This document shows, one piece after another, positions 56,134 through 64,000 of a stretch of 64,000 bases of DNA (the first letter of the stretch is position 1; each line of letters begins with the position of its first letter). Under the pieces are notes generated by a model that saw nothing but the letters and a program-made list of their open reading frames with translations, was not told the DNA's origin and made no database searches. Source of the stretch: Alteromonas sp. BL110. GTDB lineage: Bacteria; Pseudomonadota; Gammaproteobacteria; Enterobacterales; Alteromonadaceae. The translations under genes were made by a program, and so were the position numbers. The stretch covers positions 434,001-498,000 of the forward strand of contig NZ_CP031967.1 in NCBI RefSeq assembly GCF_003443615.1, written 5' to 3'.

Positions 56134-57716
56134 GCTGGGGCTTCAGTGAAATAATCACGTATGAATGTATCAAAGTCTTTTACGTCAGCCGCTTCTATTT
56201 CTTTTTGAGAAGCGAACGAGACTTCCGCTTGGGCAGCGAATCCTGCAGCGTCGGTATCCGTATATTCAAAAGACTTCATCTCAGATTGATAGGCCTGTGC
56301 GAGTTCTAATCCTAGCACTCCATTATCTTTGCCCTCTTCCAAAAGCATGGAAAGCAGTTTGCCTGACGGCGTTAACTCGGGATTATGTACTTTGGCAAAC
56401 TCAGTTTTTACTGCTTCACCGTAGCGAGAAGTATCGTTAGCCAAATCAAGTAATTCAGCGGCCTGTTCGAAAGACTTAAACAGCGAGGTACACCACTGAG
56501 GTAACGTGATATCCACGCCATCATTTTGTAGCACTAGGCCCGGGTTTCTTCCTTCTAGTACTACTCTATTCATATTCTCTTTCGCTTCGTTAAGTTGAGT
56601 TTCATCGAGCTCAGCACTTGGCATTAGCAGACATGTAACTAAGAATACATCTAAGAAATCAAACTGGGCCTGTGAAATGCCCACTGCGGAAAACGGATTA
56701 ACGTCTAGCGCCCGTACTTCAATATAATTGATACCGCGGCGAACCAAAGCGTCTGTTGGCTTTTCCATTGACTTGGTAGGTTGCTTTGGTCGTATAGGCG
56801 AATAGAGTTCATTTTCTATCTGAATGATATTGCGGCTTAGCTGCTGATAATTGCCCTCATCCCCGGCAGCAAATTGGCTGAAGCGTGTAGACGGTGTATT
56901 CATGGCATCCCGCAACAGCTTGACGTAATTATCGAGTTGGTTGTAACAGATTTTAAGCGAAGACTGCTCTGCACTGGTATAGCCTAAGTCACTCATTCGA
57001 AGACAGGTAGCATGGGGCATGTATACCGTGCCTTTACCCACCTTTTTAAATGGCAAAGCATGCTTTTTACCTTTTAGGAACGAACCACAGAGTGCTGGAG
57101 ACGCACCATAGAGATAAGGAATAAGCCAGCAAAGACGGCGATAATTGCGAATTAACCCAAAGTAATCCGCTGAAATCTGGTCTTGCGAATATTCTTTACC
57201 GTTCAATTCAGCCCATAATTTCCAAAAGCTATCTGGTAGGGAAAAATTAAAATGAACGCCAGCAATAGCCTGCATCATACTACCGTAACGATTTTTAAGG
57301 CCAATGCGGTAAACTCGCTTCATTTTTCCTACGTTTGACTCACCAAAGTAAGCAATAGGAATATCGGCTTCATCTTCGATAAAACACGGCATGCTAAGAG
57401 GCCATATCTGCTCGTCACCAATATTATCGATAACGAATTTATGGATATCTTTTAACTGAGTCATGGTTTTGGCAGCGCTATTCTCGGGCGGTGTAATAAA
57501 CTCAAGCAGTGACTCAGAAAAGTCTGTAGTTATTGAATCGTGAGTCAGCGCTGAACCCAGTGATTTAGGATGAGGCGTCTGCGCCAGCGTACCATTTGGG
57601 TTTATACGAAGGGCTTCGCGCTCTACTCCGCGCTTAATATCCTTTAGCGCAGCTAAGAACTCGGGAGACTTAAGCGCAGCGATACGCGCTTCAAAACGGG
57701 ATGAGTCTACAGTCAA
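56118..57716 (-). CDS. gshA: Glutamate-cysteine ligase
   Basis: GshA catalyses the first step of glutathione synthesis, joining glutamate and cysteine with ATP. The 532-residue protein matches the proteobacterial type 1 family: IKRGVEREALRINPNGTLA near the start, TDFSESLLEFITPP, and NYIEVRALDVNPFS. The start at 57716 lies 18 bases after a strong hairpin. It follows the M16 peptidase gene on the same strand. Products feed GloA and glutaredoxins elsewhere in the window. Confidence 0.96.
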   Translation of the reverse strand: MTVDSSRFEARIAALKSPEFLAALKDIKRGVEREALRINPNGTLAQTPHPKSLGSALTHDSITTDFSESLLEFITPPENSAAKTMTQLKDIHKFVIDNIGDEQIWPLSMPCFIEDEADIPIAYFGESNVGKMKRVYRIGLKNRYGSMMQAIAGVHFNFSLPDSFWKLWAELNGKEYSQDQISADYFGLIRNYRRLCWLIPYLYGASPALCGSFLKGKKHALPFKKVGKGTVYMPHATCLRMSDLGYTSAEQSSLKICYNQLDNYVKLLRDAMNTPSTRFSQFAAGDEGNYQQLSRNIIQIENELYSPIRPKQPTKSMEKPTDALVRRGINYIEVRALDVNPFSAVGISQAQFDFLDVFLVTCLLMPSAELDETQLNEAKENMNRVVLEGRNPGLVLQNDGVDITLPQWCTSLFKSFEQAAELLDLANDTSRYGEAVKTEFAKVHNPELTPSGKLLSMLLEEGKDNGVLGLELAQAYQSEMKSFEYTDTDAAGFAAQAEVSFASQKEIEAADVKDFDTFIRDYFTEAPAKKNA

Positions 57717-57734
57717 AATGGTGGTCCGTTATGT

Positions 57735-57767
57735 CAATACTGCCCCCTGTTATGGGGGGCAATAGTG
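57735..57767 (-). other. Hairpin in the gshA leader
   Basis: CACTATTGCCCCCC and GGGGGCAGTATTG pair with one mismatch around a loop of about 6 bases, just before the gshA start codon. Without a T run it is not a simple terminator; it may end the M16 message by other means or influence gshA translation. Confidence 0.5.
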
Positions 57768-57790
57768 TAAATTCAACAAAAATCAATCTA

Positions 57791-60661
57791 TCAGTTTAAC
57801 GCTTTTCGGGTATTGCTCTCTACTGATAACTCGATAATTGGCATCGATAGCGTGTTTAACTGAGGCAAAATTTTAGCTTTATCACCTACTACAATAATTT
57901 GCATCTTATTGAGATTCAAATATTGCTTTGCTAACGCATCCATCGTTTCCTTATCAATATTGTTGATAATAGTAAGCTGCTCTTCACGATAGCCTTTCTC
58001 CAGGTCGTAACTAAGCAGCTGTCTTAGAAAGCGCGCTTTGCTCGCAGGCGTTTCAAATTCTAGTGCATCGCTTAGCGTAAAGGCATTGCGCATAAAGGCT
58101 ATTTCTTCCTCTGTTACACCCTCAGTGCGGTAGCGTTTAATCTCTTTTAAAATTTCAGAAATACCTTCACCTGTATTTGCAGCCGTTAAATCGCTACTTG
58201 CTTCAAACCATCCAAGTGTTTTACCACCTACAAAACCGCTATTTGCTCCATAGGTGAAACCTTTTTCTTCTCGCAAGTTCAGATTTATGCGGCTATTAAA
58301 TGCCCCACCTAACGGAAAGTTCATAAGACGAGACTTAAAGTGATCGCCTGTTGCATCAAAAGGTAGGCTTCGGTCAACCATATACACCACTGACTGCACA
58401 GCTTCGGGGCTATCTATCAAGAATATCTGATTTTCTTCATACTTAGGGAATTCACTATAATCAGCAAACTCATAGCTTTTACCTTGCCACTGACCGATGA
58501 AATCTAAGGTATTTACCATAGTCTCTTTTGACAGGTTACCGACAACAACAATACTCGCTTTATCAGGTGAGTAATAATTGGCGTAAAACGCTTTAACGTC
58601 TTCTAACGTGATGTTTTGTACAGTCTCCAAAGTACCTTCATCCGGCAGGCTTACACGATTTTCTTCCCCAAACAAGACTAGATCTCGTGCACGGCGCGCC
58701 AGGCTTGAAGGCGTTTTCGCTTGCTGCTGTAGCCCCTGTACAACACGCTCTTTCATGCGGTTGAAGTCTTCTTGCGTAAACGCTGGGTTGAACAACTTTT
58801 CTTTTAACAGTGCTAAGGTTTCATCTAAATGCTTAGTTAATGTTGATACATAGACCTGCGAGTACCTACCAGCAGTGCTGAATCGGATAGCACTTCCCAG
58901 CTTAGCAAGCTCGTTAGCCAATTCTTCGTTACTGTAATTTTTTGTAGTTTCATTCATAAGTAGGGCCGTCAGGTAAGCCGTACCAGCTTTACCTTCAGGG
59001 TCTAGCAGCATACCGCCGTCCATGCCTAGCGTTAACGTTACCGTTGGTGTTTCTGTACTGGTAACGCCCAGCATTTCTATACCGTTAGCAAGTTCAGCTT
59101 CCCAATAATCAGGGACTTCTACAACCGGAGCCTCGCCTGACTTTGGCATTACGCTTCTATCGAAACTTGATACTGCACTGGTAAAGGCTTCCTTATCGGT
59201 AACCTTTGCGGTTTCCATCTCAATATTTCTTACCGGGCGCTCAAAGTTTTGCTCGGCCGCAGCAAGTTGTACCTGCCCCTTTGGCACTACACTTAACACT
59301 ACGCTGTTGGCATCTTTAATATACTTGTTGTAAACGCGCATGATGTCTTCAGCCGTCACCGCATTATAACGTTCGATATCTTCGGCGATTAAATCAGGCG
59401 TTTGGTAAAAGGTTTCGTTTGCTGCAAGCGCAGATACTTTACCTGACACACTTTGTAAGCCAAACACCGTACGCGCTTCAATTTTACCTTTTGTGCGCGC
59501 CAAATCATCAGCGGTGACACCACGGGTTTCAAACTCTTTAAGAGTTTCGTTCAGCACATTTTGAAGTGTAGAGAGCGAGGTGATTTTTGCAGGGTTAGCC
59601 AAGGCGAGTAGCTGAAATTCACAGGCAAGCTCACGGCAAGGGTGAGATACCACCGCCTGCACTGCCATGCCTTCTTTTACTAAGTTTTTATAGAACAATG
59701 ACGTTTTCCCACCGCCTAAAATATCGGCTAAAACGTCAAGCGGAGCTTCATCTTCGTGGCGACCGTATACCGTAGGATAGGTTATTTGAAGAAGCGGAAG
59801 GTGAACCTTATCTTCAAGGGTTACATAACGGGTTTCGTTTAGCGTTACCGGCTGGGGCTCAGGCTCCTCTACTGCAGGCCCTGCTGGTATTTCACCAAAG
59901 TACTTCTTCACCCACGCTTTAGTTTTAGCTACATCAATATCACCACCAATGGTGAGTACAGCATTGTTAGGGCCATACCAGCGTTTAAAGAATGCTTTTA
60001 GGTCGTTAACGTCTACCCTATCTAAATCTTCTACATAGCCAATGGTCATCCACGAATACGGGTGCCCTTCAGGATAAAGCGCTTCGCCATTAAGCTCAAA
60101 ACGCAATCCGTAAGGCTGGTTGTCAACCCGTTGTGCACGTTCGTTTTTAACAGTCTCTCTTTGATTTTCAAACTTGGTTTGGTCTACGGCTTCTAGCAGG
60201 TAGCCCATTCTGTCAGACTCAAGCCATAACACTTTTTCCAACTGGTTTGCCGGCACAGTTTCGAAGTAGTTAGTGCGGTCGGTATTGGTTGTGCCATTTA
60301 AATTGCCGCCAGATTCTGTAATAACTTTAAAATGCTGTTCATCAGCAACGTGTTTAGACCCTTGAAACATCATGTGTTCGAAAAAGTGGGCAAAACCAGA
60401 TTTGCCAATCTCTTCTCGCGCCGAACCGACGTGATAGGTTACATCTACGTGAACAAGCGGATCGGAATGATCTTCGTGAAGAATGACGGTCAGCCCGTTA
60501 TTAAGCGTATATTTCTCATAAGGAATAGAGACGCTATTTGATGCAGTTACGGCGGTATCTGACTTGCTATTCGCCTGTTCTTCCTGCACGTGCTGACACG
60601 CTGATACTGCAATGACGCCTATGGCCATAAAGAGGGTACGAAGGGTCAGTTTTCCTGACAT
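57791..60661 (-). CDS. M16-family zinc peptidase, lipoprotein
   Basis: The 956-residue protein has a lipoprotein signal (VSAC) and two M16 halves. The inverted zinc motif HFFEH (in GFAHFFEHMMFQGS) with the downstream glutamate is in the first half; the second half is the inactive partner. Family members (pitrilysin/insulinase type) degrade small peptides in the periplasm. The ATG at 60661 follows AAGGA by 7 bases; an earlier ATG 11 codons upstream is unlikely. Confidence 0.93.
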   Translation of the reverse strand: MSGKLTLRTLFMAIGVIAVSACQHVQEEQANSKSDTAVTASNSVSIPYEKYTLNNGLTVILHEDHSDPLVHVDVTYHVGSAREEIGKSGFAHFFEHMMFQGSKHVADEQHFKVITESGGNLNGTTNTDRTNYFETVPANQLEKVLWLESDRMGYLLEAVDQTKFENQRETVKNERAQRVDNQPYGLRFELNGEALYPEGHPYSWMTIGYVEDLDRVDVNDLKAFFKRWYGPNNAVLTIGGDIDVAKTKAWVKKYFGEIPAGPAVEEPEPQPVTLNETRYVTLEDKVHLPLLQITYPTVYGRHEDEAPLDVLADILGGGKTSLFYKNLVKEGMAVQAVVSHPCRELACEFQLLALANPAKITSLSTLQNVLNETLKEFETRGVTADDLARTKGKIEARTVFGLQSVSGKVSALAANETFYQTPDLIAEDIERYNAVTAEDIMRVYNKYIKDANSVVLSVVPKGQVQLAAAEQNFERPVRNIEMETAKVTDKEAFTSAVSSFDRSVMPKSGEAPVVEVPDYWEAELANGIEMLGVTSTETPTVTLTLGMDGGMLLDPEGKAGTAYLTALLMNETTKNYSNEELANELAKLGSAIRFSTAGRYSQVYVSTLTKHLDETLALLKEKLFNPAFTQEDFNRMKERVVQGLQQQAKTPSSLARRARDLVLFGEENRVSLPDEGTLETVQNITLEDVKAFYANYYSPDKASIVVVGNLSKETMVNTLDFIGQWQGKSYEFADYSEFPKYEENQIFLIDSPEAVQSVVYMVDRSLPFDATGDHFKSRLMNFPLGGAFNSRINLNLREEKGFTYGANSGFVGGKTLGWFEASSDLTAANTGEGISEILKEIKRYRTEGVTEEEIAFMRNAFTLSDALEFETPASKARFLRQLLSYDLEKGYREEQLTIINNIDKETMDALAKQYLNLNKMQIIVVGDKAKILPQLNTLSMPIIELSVESNTRKALN

Positions 60662-60996
60662 GATGATTCCTTTTAAATTACTACATATTTCCACTCGCCT
60701 TCACTCTAACTACACTTTGCTGTCACAACTTAATTTGACGGTTAAAATAAAGTTACGATTTAAAAAGCGCGAGCGAATTTTCGAAGACTACCAGACTTTT
60801 TAACGCTTTACTTGCTTCGTCTTTGCTATGATTGTATTAATTTGTGTATTTCTGAAATACACTTACACTTCATAGTCTTTAGTAATGAAGGCTTTAGCCA
60901 GTTGAATTCGTTAAGTGGTACGAATGAACTGACAAATGGTTTGCGTTTGGACTAGAAATTGTCTGAAAAGAAGTTGCGAAATAAAAGGATAGATGT
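60662..60996. other. Divergent promoter region between the M16 and Hpt genes
   Basis: AT-rich DNA. The palindrome GTGTATTT, CTG, AAATACAC at 60844-60862 is a candidate operator. No other signal was recognised. Confidence 0.4.
60844..60862. promoter_or_regulatory. Perfect inverted repeat upstream of the Hpt gene
   Basis: Two 8-base arms with a 3-base centre, 135 bases before the Hpt start codon. The size and symmetry suit a dimeric repressor site, but no regulator is identified. Confidence 0.4.
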
Positions 60997-61557
60997 ATGG
61001 ATCAGTCAACAACAGTACTTGATATAGACTTCGGAATGTCACAGTTAAGTGGTAACAAAAAGCTGTTGTTTACCCTACTAGGTAAGTTCACGGACGAATA
61101 CCGTTCTCTTGATACTGACTTACAAGCGCATATTGCAAAGGGTGACTTCACTGAAGCTTATTCACTTGTTCATACCCTTAAGGGCGTAACGGGAAATCTA
61201 GGTATGTTTGCGCTTCACAACGCAAGCAAGCCGGTTGAAAGTAGCTTTCGAAACGACAGACAAGTAGCTGATGAATACCCTGCGTTTGTCGCCGTGCTAG
61301 ATGAAACCATTGCCACGGTAGATGCACTAATCAAAGAACCTGAAGTTACCGCTTCGGCCCCCGCAAATGGCGCTGCCGCTGAGCAAGCTCGAAAGCAATT
61401 ATTGGCCGCACTGAAAGCCAGCGAGTTTATCGCGCAGGATAAACTGGACGAATGGCTAGACGCCCTTGCCTTACCGCAGGAAAAACGCACGGCTATTATC
61501 GATGCGGTTGACGAGCTAGATTATGAAGAAGCTATCGAAGCGTTAGAAAATAGCTAG
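60997..61557 (+). CDS. Hpt-domain phosphotransfer protein
   Basis: The 186-residue protein has an Hpt four-helix domain whose phospho-accepting residue is His59 in VHTLKGVTGNLG. After an Ala-rich linker (about 120-128) comes a second helical segment of about 55 residues of unknown role. Such stand-alone proteins shuttle phosphate between hybrid histidine kinases and response regulators. AAGGA precedes the ATG. The stop codon shares one base with the start of the pseudouridine synthase gene. Confidence 0.87.
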   Translation: MDQSTTVLDIDFGMSQLSGNKKLLFTLLGKFTDEYRSLDTDLQAHIAKGDFTEAYSLVHTLKGVTGNLGMFALHNASKPVESSFRNDRQVADEYPAFVAVLDETIATVDALIKEPEVTASAPANGAAAEQARKQLLAALKASEFIAQDKLDEWLDALALPQEKRTAIIDAVDELDYEEAIEALENS

Positions 61558-62360
61558 TGCTGCACATCCCTATCCTCTTTGAAAACGCTGACCTTATTGT
61601 CGTTAATAAGCCTATTGGCGTTGCCATGCACGATGCTGTGGACGACACCGGCGAAGACGCTGGCGTAAAACAAGAAACAGCTAAAGGCACAAAAGCAGGA
61701 AAAGTAGACGGCATTGTTACTGTTTTAAAAAAGCAGCTCGCCGTTAAAGAACTGCACCTTTGTCACCGTCTAGATACCGGTACCTCGGGATGCTTATGCT
61801 TAGCTAAAAATGCCAAAGTGGCGGCAGAAATCGGCGAAATTTTTTCATCAAGACGCGTCAGCAAATACTACTTAGCCTTAAGCGGTAACAAACCTAAAAA
61901 GAAACAGGGCATGATAATCGGCGATATGAAGAATCGTCGCGGCGGCCAGCGTATTTTGCTTAAAACTCAGGAAAGCCCAGCGATAACTCAATTTTTCAGT
62001 AGCGCAGCTAAACCTGGAACTCGTGGTTTCGTTATTAAACCCCATTCAGGGAAAACCCATCAAATTCGAGTAGCGCTTAAAAGCGTCGGGGCCCCTATTT
62101 TAGGTGATACACTTTACGGCGGTGCAGCATCAGATAGGCTCTACCTTCATGCCTGGCACCTGCGCCTTCCTTTATCCAAAGGCGAAATAGCGGTAACCGC
62201 ACCTTTTGATGCGGGCAAAGTAATTAACCAAGAAGACATACACGCTTGGGTTGAAGCGCTTAATGCACCAGACGCTTACCCATGGCCGGCAATTCCAGGG
62301 CGCTTCTTGTCTGCATCTGTAGAAGAGTGTCTCAAAGATAAGCCTGTTCCGCATAACTAA
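61557..62360 (+). CDS. RluA-family RNA pseudouridine synthase
   Basis: The catalytic motif HRLDTGTSG has Asp73, and the fold blocks ADLIVVNKPIGVAMHD, SKYYLALSGNKP and KTHQIRVALKSVGAPILGD follow. Residues 27-50 are a charged insertion after the KPIGVAMHD block. The substrate uridine cannot be inferred; an orphan RluA subgroup (TIGR01621 type) is likely. It starts with GTG, overlapping the Hpt gene stop, so they form one operon. Confidence 0.9.
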   Translation: MLHIPILFENADLIVVNKPIGVAMHDAVDDTGEDAGVKQETAKGTKAGKVDGIVTVLKKQLAVKELHLCHRLDTGTSGCLCLAKNAKVAAEIGEIFSSRRVSKYYLALSGNKPKKKQGMIIGDMKNRRGGQRILLKTQESPAITQFFSSAAKPGTRGFVIKPHSGKTHQIRVALKSVGAPILGDTLYGGAASDRLYLHAWHLRLPLSKGEIAVTAPFDAGKVINQEDIHAWVEALNAPDAYPWPAIPGRFLSASVEECLKDKPVPHN

Positions 62361-62394
62361 AACAGTAACCTAATACAACATTTAATAGAGTTTA

Positions 62395-63336
62395 ATGGGA
62401 AAACTACACATAGTCGGTGGCGGTGCCATCGGAAGTTTAATTGCAGCTAGCGCTCAAAAAAACGGCGTGCCGTATGACTGCTACCCCAGAAACATTAAAA
62501 CCATGCCGGCTTACGCTCAATGGCAAGATGGTCAAAGCATTGCACTAAAGCCTGCCATTCCAGCACCTGTCGTTCTTGAAAAAGATGACGTGTTAATTCT
62601 CCCACTAAAAGTGTATCAACTTAACGCTGCTTTAATACAATGGCTTCCCTATCTCTCCCGTAAACCGACGGTTGTGCTAATGCACAATGGTATGGGCGGG
62701 TTAGAGGTTGCACGAGATTTGTTAGGCCGCGATTATCCGCTGCTTCTTGCTACAACGAGTCATGGCGCGTTAAAAGAAAATACATCGTGCGGCGATTTTC
62801 AAGTGAAGTATACAGGGCTAGGTGTAACGCAAATTGGCGCGCCTAATTTAGCTGCGCCATCACCTCAAAAGCTTGCAGACCTTTTACAAGTAGCACCACA
62901 GCTTGCAAATGCAATTGCTGCTTTAGATAGTGCGCTTCCGCCCGTGCAATACCGCAGTGATATTTTAAAAGCACTGTGGACCAAGCTGTCCGTTAATGCC
63001 GTCATTAACCCATTGACAGCACTTCACAATATTCAAAATAAGCACATTACTAAGCCTGAATATGAACAAAGTCGTATTGCTATTTGCAATGAGTTCACAC
63101 AGGTAGCGAATGCGTACGGTCTAGATTTCGATGCAAGGTCAGCCCATGAAAACGTGTTATCTGTAGCCAAAGCAACAGGTGAAAACTACTCCAGCATGCA
63201 TCAGGATGTGACTTACGGTAGACAAACAGAAATCGATGCTATTAACGGCTATATTGTGGAAATGGCAAAGAAAAAGGGCATTCTCGTTCCCGAGAACACC
63301 CTTTTGGTAGAGCGTGTTAAAGCGCTGACTAATTAA
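62395..63336 (+). CDS. panE: 2-dehydropantoate 2-reductase family protein
   Basis: This 313-residue NADPH-dependent reductase of pantothenate synthesis has the Rossmann motif GGGAIGSLIA (8-17), HNGMGG and the catalytic-lysine segment LWTKLSVNAVINPLTAL. It lies 34 bases after the pseudouridine synthase gene and probably belongs to the same transcript. Family paralogues act on other keto acids, so the assignment to PanE is likely but not certain. Confidence 0.87.
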   Translation: MGKLHIVGGGAIGSLIAASAQKNGVPYDCYPRNIKTMPAYAQWQDGQSIALKPAIPAPVVLEKDDVLILPLKVYQLNAALIQWLPYLSRKPTVVLMHNGMGGLEVARDLLGRDYPLLLATTSHGALKENTSCGDFQVKYTGLGVTQIGAPNLAAPSPQKLADLLQVAPQLANAIAALDSALPPVQYRSDILKALWTKLSVNAVINPLTALHNIQNKHITKPEYEQSRIAICNEFTQVANAYGLDFDARSAHENVLSVAKATGENYSSMHQDVTYGRQTEIDAINGYIVEMAKKKGILVPENTLLVERVKALTN

Positions 63337-63344
63337 ACGCGCTT

Positions 63345-64000
63345 TTACTCTTGCTCACCCGCTTCTTGCGCGTCTTTTGGCGCCTGAGGCTTCATGTGTG
63401 GGAACAAGATAACATCTTTGATGGTAGAGCTATCGGTAAACAGCATCGCTAAGCGGTCGATACCAATACCTTCACCCGCTGTTGGCGGTAAGCCGTATTC
63501 AAGGGCACGTATGTAATCGTCGTCAAAGTGCATAGCTTCATCATCGCCAGCATCTTTTTCTTCAACTTGCTTCGCAAAACGCTCAGCTTGGTCTTCTGGG
63601 TCGTTAAGCTCGCTAAAGCCGTTTGCCAACTCACGTCCACCTACGAAGAACTCGAAACGGTCTGTAATGAATGGGTTGTTGTCGTTGCGACGTGCAAGCG
63701 GCGATACTTCCCACGGATACTCTGTAATAAACGTAGGCTGCTCAAGCTTTTCTTCAGCGGTCGCTTCGAAGATTTCACAAAGATACTTACCTGCACCCCA
63801 TATACCGTCAACTTCAGGCTCTTTGATGTGAAGCTGTTTTGCCATCGCTTTAAGCGCATCTAGGTTAGCTTCTGGGTCACGGATAGCGGCTTCATCAGCT
63901 TCTGGCCAATATTTAAGAATGGCCTCGCCCATGCTTAAGCGGTCAAACGGCTTGCCAAAGTCGTATTCAACTTCAGACGTGACATTACCTTCAGCGTCTT
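63345..64000 (-). CDS. lysS: Lysyl-tRNA synthetase, class II, C-terminal part
   Basis: The frame runs off the right edge, so only about 218 C-terminal residues are visible. Motif 2/3 region sequences are present: [31 protein letters not shown] and the class II motif 3 [14 protein letters not shown]. It attaches lysine to tRNA-Lys. The gene is convergent with panE with only 8 bases between, and no terminator was seen there. Confidence 0.95.
   Translation of the reverse strand, partial: DAEGNVTSEVEYDFGKPFDRLSMGEAILKYWPEADEAAIRDPEANLDALKAMAKQLHIKEPEVDGIWGAGKYLCEIFEATAEEKLEQPTFITEYPWEVSPLARRNDNNPFITDRFEFFVGGRELANGFSELNDPEDQAERFAKQVEEKDAGDDEAMHFDDDYIRALEYGLPPTAGEGIGIDRLAMLFTDSSTIKDVILFPHMKPQAPKDAQEAGEQE

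Overview
The window looks like a chromosomal segment of a marine gammaproteobacterium, most likely Alteromonas or a close relative. This is inferred from the gene content (MotY with a Na+-type flagellar role, a six-gene Rnf/Rsx electron-transport operon, large TonB-dependent receptors, DUF3025, PrkA/YeaH/SpoVR operon) and from protein wording typical of that family; no database was searched. Almost all of it is ordinary core genome. There is no prophage, insertion sequence, CRISPR array or rRNA operon.

Layout. 0-4.1 kb: end of a sulfate-activation operon (cysC end, cysQ, cysN, then a DASS-type permease with RCK_C domains). 4.3-7.8 kb: Yip1 membrane protein, DUF3025 protein, secreted M28 peptidase. 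8.2-12.3 kb: asnB, a periplasmic binding protein, and divergent queE/queC for preQ0. 12.4-17.3 kb: a LysR regulator, uvrB and a MATE pump, all leftward. 17.3-18.5 kb: about 1 kb of non-coding DNA with a head-to-head DnaA-box pair, then two identical tRNA-Asn genes. 18.7-26.2 kb: rsxABCDGE followed by an unusual nth. 26-33 kb: a lipoprotein, a second M28 peptidase, a cold-shock gene, a decayed short-chain dehydrogenase, gloA, glpQ, motY. 33-35 kb: RNase T, a 2-Cys peroxiredoxin and bfd with a Fur box. 35-42.8 kb: two paralogous TonB-dependent receptors on either side of a FecI-type sigma factor and a FecR-type anti-sigma factor. 43-49.5 kb: grxD, sodB, then prkA-yeaH-spoVR. 49.5-53.7 kb: an MFS transporter, aroC, prmB and divergent smrB. 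53.7-56 kb: an accessory-looking patch with a 41-residue membrane protein under two FNR-like boxes, two related 140-residue proteins, a probable Fur-controlled small RNA and a transglycosylase-like lipoprotein. 56-64 kb: gshA, an M16 peptidase, an Hpt protein, a pseudouridine synthase, a PanE-family reductase and the 3' part of lysS.

How the parts relate. Iron and redox homeostasis recurs: a Fur box overlaps the promoter of a ~80-nt terminator-ended transcript, another precedes bfd, and sodB, grxD, peroxiredoxin, gshA and the Rnf complex lie in the same 45 kb. The best candidates for something undescribed are the Fur-boxed small RNA at about 55.25-55.33 kb, the FNR-boxed 41-residue membrane protein at 53.7 kb, the receptor/sigma/anti-sigma/receptor cluster in which only one of the two receptors carries the signalling STN domain, and the endonuclease III homologue lacking the usual four-cysteine cluster motif. 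Motif and base-pairing statements were made by eye, without folding or alignment software.
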